DNA from: Actinomyces qiguomingii
GTDB taxonomy: Bacteria > Actinomycetota > Actinomycetes > Actinomycetales > Actinomycetaceae
DNA length: 64,000 bases
Direction: 5' to 3'
Assembly (NCBI RefSeq): GCF_004102025.1
Contig: NZ_CP025228.1
Location: forward strand, 744,001-808,000
Position 1 is the stretch's first letter. Every line of letters starts with the position of its first letter. Below the pieces are notes generated by a model. The model was not told where the DNA came from, ran no database searches, and worked only from the letters and a program-made list of their open reading frames with translations. The translations under genes were made by a program, and so were the position numbers. Shown in pieces: positions 60,615 to 64,000 of the stretch.

Positions 60615-62072
60615 TCAGCCGATCAGGGGCCGCTCGGCGGGCATGCGGATTACGCGCCGACGCTCACGCAGTGCCAGCGCCGAGGCAGCGGTCATGGTGC
60701 CCACGCGACCGATGAACATCAGCACAATGATCACGTACTTGGCACTCGGCGGCAGGATCGGGGTGATGCCGGTGGACAGCCCCACTGTGGCGAAGGCGCT
60801 GATCACCTCGAACAGGATGCGGTCCAGGGTCAGGTCGGTCAGCTCCAACAGCAGCAGCGAAGCCACGCCGACGATGCTGGCGCCAATGAAGGCCACGGCC
60901 ACGCTCAGCCGCACGGTGGATAGGGTGATGCGTCGACCGAAGGCCTCAATGTCTCTATCGCCGCGGGCCTCGGCCAGAATCGCCAGCACCAGCACCGCGA
61001 AAGTGGACACCTTGATGCCGCCCGCAGTCGATGCCGAGCCGCCGCCGACGAACATAAGTGCGTCCTGCAGCAACCAGGTCGATTCATGCATGTGCTCCGG
61101 GGCGATGGTCGACAGCCCGGAGGAGCGGGCGTTTACGCTGTTTACCAGAGCGGTCAGAAGCTTCCCGCCGGTAGACAGCGTCCCGTAGGTGTTGGGGTTG
61201 TTCCACTCGAAGGCGCCGATTGCGACGGCGGAGAAGGCGCTGAGGGCGGCGTATGTGGTCAGCGTCAACTTGCTGTGCAGGGTCAGTTGGCGGGGACGAC
61301 GGCGGTTGCGTACTACATCGCGGATCACCGGGAAGCCGACGGCGCCCAGAAAGGTCCCCAGCACTATCGGCAGTCCCACCCACCAGTCCGACGCGTAGGG
61401 CGCCAGCCCCTCCGGCATGACCACGAAGCCGGCGTTGTTGAAGATCGACAGCGCCATGAAGAACGCGTACCAGGCGGCGCGTCCGAGGTCGAGACCCAGG
61501 GTGAGGAAGCGGGGCAGCAGCACCGCCATGAGTATGGCCTCCACGCCGAAGGCCGTGTAGGCGACGGCGCGCAGCAGCGATATGACGTCGCCCAGCCCCG
61601 CCATGTTCTCCGATGCGGCGAGCATGCGCTGGGTCAGCCCAAGGTGCCGGGAGACGGCGAAGGACAGCAGTGAGGCCATGGTCATGATGCCCAGGCCGCC
61701 GATGGCGGCGCCGATAATGATGACGAGTTGGCCGAAGGTGGACCAGTAGGAGGCGGTGTCCACGGTGGTCAGCCCGGTCACGCATACGGCCGAGGTGGCC
61801 GTGAACAGGGCGTCGACGAAGGGGGCCGGCTCACCGGTGGCGGTGGCGACCGGCAGGCGCAGCAGGGACGCAATGGTGGCCACGATGACGGCGAAGACGG
61901 TGATCGCCAGGCGGGCGGGGGAGAAGCGGGCGATGCGGTCGAAGCGGCTGCGCAGTCTCAGGCGGGCCAGCAGGCCGCGTAGGCCGCCGGCGTCTTCCGG
62001 GGCGGTCAGTTGACGGTCGGCCTCATCGGGTGCGGTGGGTCGAGTGGGGTCTATGGGCTCGGTGGTGCCCAT
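60615..62072 (-). CDS. ktrB: Potassium uptake pore subunit, TrkH/KtrB family
   Basis: 485 aa from an ATG at 62072 with GAGG upstream; the open frame to 62240 adds a disordered N-terminus unlike the family. About ten hydrophobic segments and the four P-loop/filter regions are visible: TSAVCVTGLTTVDT, IFNNAGFVVMP, NARSSGLSTIAPEH and FATVGLSTGITPIL. The second loop lacks a full TVG-type triplet, as in other KtrB proteins. Its regulatory partner KtrA is at 52670; the 7 kb between them is accessory DNA. Confidence 0.92.
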   Translation of the reverse strand: MGTTEPIDPTRPTAPDEADRQLTAPEDAGGLRGLLARLRLRSRFDRIARFSPARLAITVFAVIVATIASLLRLPVATATGEPAPFVDALFTATSAVCVTGLTTVDTASYWSTFGQLVIIIGAAIGGLGIMTMASLLSFAVSRHLGLTQRMLAASENMAGLGDVISLLRAVAYTAFGVEAILMAVLLPRFLTLGLDLGRAAWYAFFMALSIFNNAGFVVMPEGLAPYASDWWVGLPIVLGTFLGAVGFPVIRDVVRNRRRPRQLTLHSKLTLTTYAALSAFSAVAIGAFEWNNPNTYGTLSTGGKLLTALVNSVNARSSGLSTIAPEHMHESTWLLQDALMFVGGGSASTAGGIKVSTFAVLVLAILAEARGDRDIEAFGRRITLSTVRLSVAVAFIGASIVGVASLLLLELTDLTLDRILFEVISAFATVGLSTGITPILPPSAKYVIIVLMFIGRVGTMTAASALALRERRRVIRMPAERPLIG

Positions 62073-62466
62073 AAGCGCCTCATTCGCTGTGGCCCGGTCT
62101 CGGTCGCTGTGGCGGCCGGCCGTGCGTGCGGCGCCGGCCGTCTCGGGCCGTGTCGGCTTGCTCCTCTGGGGAGACGGCGGCCAGTGGTGTGCTCCGGAGT
62201 CGGGGCTCGAGGAAGAGGACACGGGGCCATTGTGGGCCATGGCGTGCCTTAGCGCGTAGTGCGACGAGCCGCTCGCAGGGGGTGTTGTGTCGTGTTTGGA
62301 GCCGGCGGGTGTGTGAGATGCGGCGCGCGTGACAAATGGGGTGGGAAAGATCCTGTGCGACAGTTGGGACGCAGGTTATATTGGTGTCGTTACACAACCG
62401 CGAGGTGCCGGACGCGGCTCCGGCCCTCACGTGACCACATCGACTTCATGACAGGACACCACAGCC
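62073..62466. other. Region between ktrB and the bldC-like gene
   Basis: About 390 bp. The ktrB side is open on the minus strand but looks like a low-complexity leader rather than coding sequence. On the other side TATATT at 62377-62382 may be the -10 of the bldC-like gene, 85 bp before its ATG; no clear -35 is seen. No RNA gene was recognised. Confidence 0.4.
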
Positions 62467-62709
62467 ATGGCATCGGGCACCTCGACTCCATCCAGCGCCC
62501 CGGGCGCCCCCAGCTTCCTCACCGTTGCGGAAGTCGCCGCTATGTTGCGGGTGTCGAAGATGACCGTGTATCGCATGGTCCACTCCGGCGACCTGCCCGC
62601 CATGCAGGTGGGGCGCTCCTTCCGTGTGCCCGAACGTGCGGTTCAGCAGTATCTGGCGGCCGGGTTGGGTGACTGGGGCCACGAGAGCTCCGCGTCGACC
62701 GGTTCCTGA
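62467..62709 (+). CDS. bldC: BldC-like helix-turn-helix DNA-binding protein
   Basis: 80 aa; ATG at 62467. MerR-type/excisionase winged helix: FLTVAEVAAMLRVSKMTVYRMVH, then GDLPAMQVGRSFRVPERAVQQYL, the pattern of BldC, a small developmental and global regulator in actinobacteria that binds DNA repeats cooperatively. Short disordered tails flank the domain. It sits directly before the bS22 gene, a common actinobacterial arrangement. Confidence 0.85.
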   Translation: MASGTSTPSSAPGAPSFLTVAEVAAMLRVSKMTVYRMVHSGDLPAMQVGRSFRVPERAVQQYLAAGLGDWGHESSASTGS

Positions 62710-62800
62710 TACCCGCTACAATCCTGGGGTCACTGCGTGGCCGGTCCCGGCGCCGTCGGCCGCGGGAGCAGGCCGGTAAGAACAACATCGAGGAGCCTTA

Positions 62801-62899
62801 ATGGGATCTGTCATCAAGAAGCGTCGCAAGCGCATGGCCAAGAAGAAGCACCGCAAGCTGCTGCGTAAGACGCGTCATCAGCGTCGCAACAAGAAGTGA
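62801..62899 (+). CDS. 30S ribosomal protein bS22 (actinobacterial AURKAIP1/COX24 type)
   Basis: 32 aa, almost entirely Lys/Arg: MGSVIKKRRKRMAKKKHRK and RKTRHQRRNKK. This is the small ribosomal protein found in actinobacteria and resembling the mitochondrial AURKAIP1 C-terminus. GAGGAG lies before the ATG. Too short for ordinary gene-length cut-offs. Confidence 0.95.
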   Translation: MGSVIKKRRKRMAKKKHRKLLRKTRHQRRNKK

Positions 62900-62907
62900 A
62901 GCGATCT

Positions 62908-62933
62908 GTGCCCGGGGCCCGTTCCCCGGGCAC
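62908..62933 (+). terminator. Hairpin terminator after bS22
   Basis: Perfect 10-bp stem GTGCCCGGGG/CCCCGGGCAC around a 6-nt loop, 9 bp after the bS22 stop. The U-tract is weak, as is usual in GC-rich actinobacteria. It separates the ribosomal gene from the following lacI. Confidence 0.7.
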
Positions 62934-62967
62934 ATACGCATCCGGCCGGATCGCCTAGGAGCACCAC

Positions 62968-63987
62968 ATGGCCGTGACCATGCATGACGTTGCCCGCCTG
63001 GCCGGGGTCTCGGTGAAGACCGTCTCGAATGTCGTCAATGACTATCCCCACGTGCGTGAGGCCACGCGCGCGAAGGTCCTGGACGCCATTGACAAGCTCG
63101 GTTACAAGGTCAATCAGTCGGCGCGTAATCTGCGCCGGGGCTCAACCGGGCTCCTGTGCCTGGCGGTGCCGGAGCTCAAGCTCGCCTATTTCGCCGAACT
63201 TGCCGACGCGGTGATCGCCGCCGCCGAGCGTTACGGCCGCACCGTGCTGATAGAACAGACCAACTCCGACAGGGAACGCGAACTGCGGGTGCTGCACAAC
63301 TCTCGGCAGCACCTGTTCGACGGACTGCTGTTCAGCCCACTGGAACTCGGGCAGGACGACATCGCCCAGTTCCACGTCGACTACCCACTGGTGCTGCTGG
63401 GCGAACGCGTCTTCGGAGCGCCCGCGGACCACGTGACCATGGCGAACACCGAGGCCGCCGCCGTCGCCACCGAGCATCTGCTGAACCTGGGGCGCAGACG
63501 GATAGCCCTGATCGGCGCCCATGCCGGAGAGGTCGTCGGTTCGGCGGCACTGCGCGAGGCCGGCTACCGGCAGGCGCACACGCAGGCCGCAGTAGAGGTG
63601 GATCAGCGCCTCATCCGGGAGGTAGGACTGTGGCACCGTGCCAGCGGGGCCGAGGCCACGCGGCGTCTTATCGCTGAACAGCTGCCCTTCGACGCCGTCT
63701 TCGCCCTCAATGACGCCATGGCCATCGGCGTGTTACATGAACTCCTAAGCGCAGGCATCCGAGTTCCCGATCAGGTGGCGGTGATCGGCTTCGACGATGT
63801 GGAAGATGCGCAGTACACGCAACCGTCGCTGAGTTCCATCGATCCCGGCCTGGAGTGGATCGCCAGGCGCGCCGTCGATCTACTGGTGGAGCGAGTCGGT
63901 GAGCACCGTGCCGGACAAACGCCCGCACCGTACCGCCACGAGGTGGCCCCTTTTCAACTCGTGGGACGCCAGTCGACCGAGTTGTAG
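62968..63987 (+). CDS. LacI family transcriptional regulator
   Basis: 339 aa, complete within the window; AGGAG 5 nt before the ATG. Helix-turn-helix VTMHDVARLAGVSVKTVSNVV, hinge, and a sensor domain beginning STGLLCLAVPELKLAYF and ending VAVIGFDDVEDAQYT. Its targets lie probably beyond the right edge, since the genes to the left (bldC, bS22) are housekeeping. Confidence 0.9.
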   Translation: MAVTMHDVARLAGVSVKTVSNVVNDYPHVREATRAKVLDAIDKLGYKVNQSARNLRRGSTGLLCLAVPELKLAYFAELADAVIAAAERYGRTVLIEQTNSDRERELRVLHNSRQHLFDGLLFSPLELGQDDIAQFHVDYPLVLLGERVFGAPADHVTMANTEAAAVATEHLLNLGRRRIALIGAHAGEVVGSAALREAGYRQAHTQAAVEVDQRLIREVGLWHRASGAEATRRLIAEQLPFDAVFALNDAMAIGVLHELLSAGIRVPDQVAVIGFDDVEDAQYTQPSLSSIDPGLEWIARRAVDLLVERVGEHRAGQTPAPYRHEVAPFQLVGRQSTEL

Positions 63988-64000
63988 CGGCGGTCCGGGC

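Overview
The window is high-GC DNA with closely packed genes that often overlap by 1 to 16 bp. Its content points to an actinobacterium, most likely an Actinomyces-type member of Actinomycetaceae: a 32-aa actinobacterial ribosomal protein bS22, a BldC-like regulator, a DUF222/HNH 13E12-type protein, eight LacI-family regulators and GTG/TTG starts. No species is claimed.

Layout. 1-7.6 kb: the 3' end of a SorC-type sugar regulator, a nucleoside-hydrolase-like enzyme behind a TetR gene, a large unclassified multidomain protein, and a DUF222/HNH protein. 7.6-52.3 kb: a very large plant-polysaccharide utilisation region centred on arabinose and xylose. It holds two GH51 arabinofuranosidases, a GH127 beta-L-arabinofuranosidase, a GH27 enzyme with an unusual substrate-site motif, a GH3 beta-glycosidase, a CE7 acetyl-xylan esterase, an aldose 1-epimerase, AraD and AraA, five ABC importers and seven LacI regulators. 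Inserted in it are a small secreted/membrane pair (23.9-25.1 kb) and a secreted trypsin-like protease with a coupled lipoprotein (35.3-36.9 kb). 52.3-62.2 kb: the two halves of a KtrAB-type potassium transporter, ktrA at 52.7 kb and ktrB at 60.6 kb, separated by about 7.3 kb of accessory DNA. 62.4-64 kb: bldC-like gene, bS22 gene and a further lacI.

How the genes fit together. Side-chain enzymes release L-arabinose and related sugars, CE7 and GH3 handle acetylated xylo-oligosaccharides, the five importers take up oligo- and monosaccharides, and AraA/AraD feed the pentose phosphate pathway. Ribulokinase is not in the window, and four of the five importers have no ATPase gene beside them. Promoter comparison suggests sub-regulons: TTGACAACG-type sites at the GH27, GH127 and second GH51 genes, GTGANCGTTCAC palindromes placed identically at the araDA and ChvE-importer promoters, and CGAAATATTTCG at the xylo-oligosaccharide operon.

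Most unusual region. Between ktrA and ktrB lies a tightly coupled gene set: a glycine-zipper protein, a membrane protein, a small globular protein, and a fourth protein now split by an apparent frameshift. It may be a secretion/effector cassette. Its third gene is interrupted at 55250/57718 by a 2467-bp composite ISL3-type element with matching ends and an 8-bp target duplication (AAGTATCC). Removing the element and one duplication copy restores an in-frame 173-codon gene. The element's left end carries a 22-bp tandem repeat that recurs at four other sites. A different structured array (six direct and four inverted motifs, about 20 bp apart) fills the gap between the GH3 gene and ktrA.
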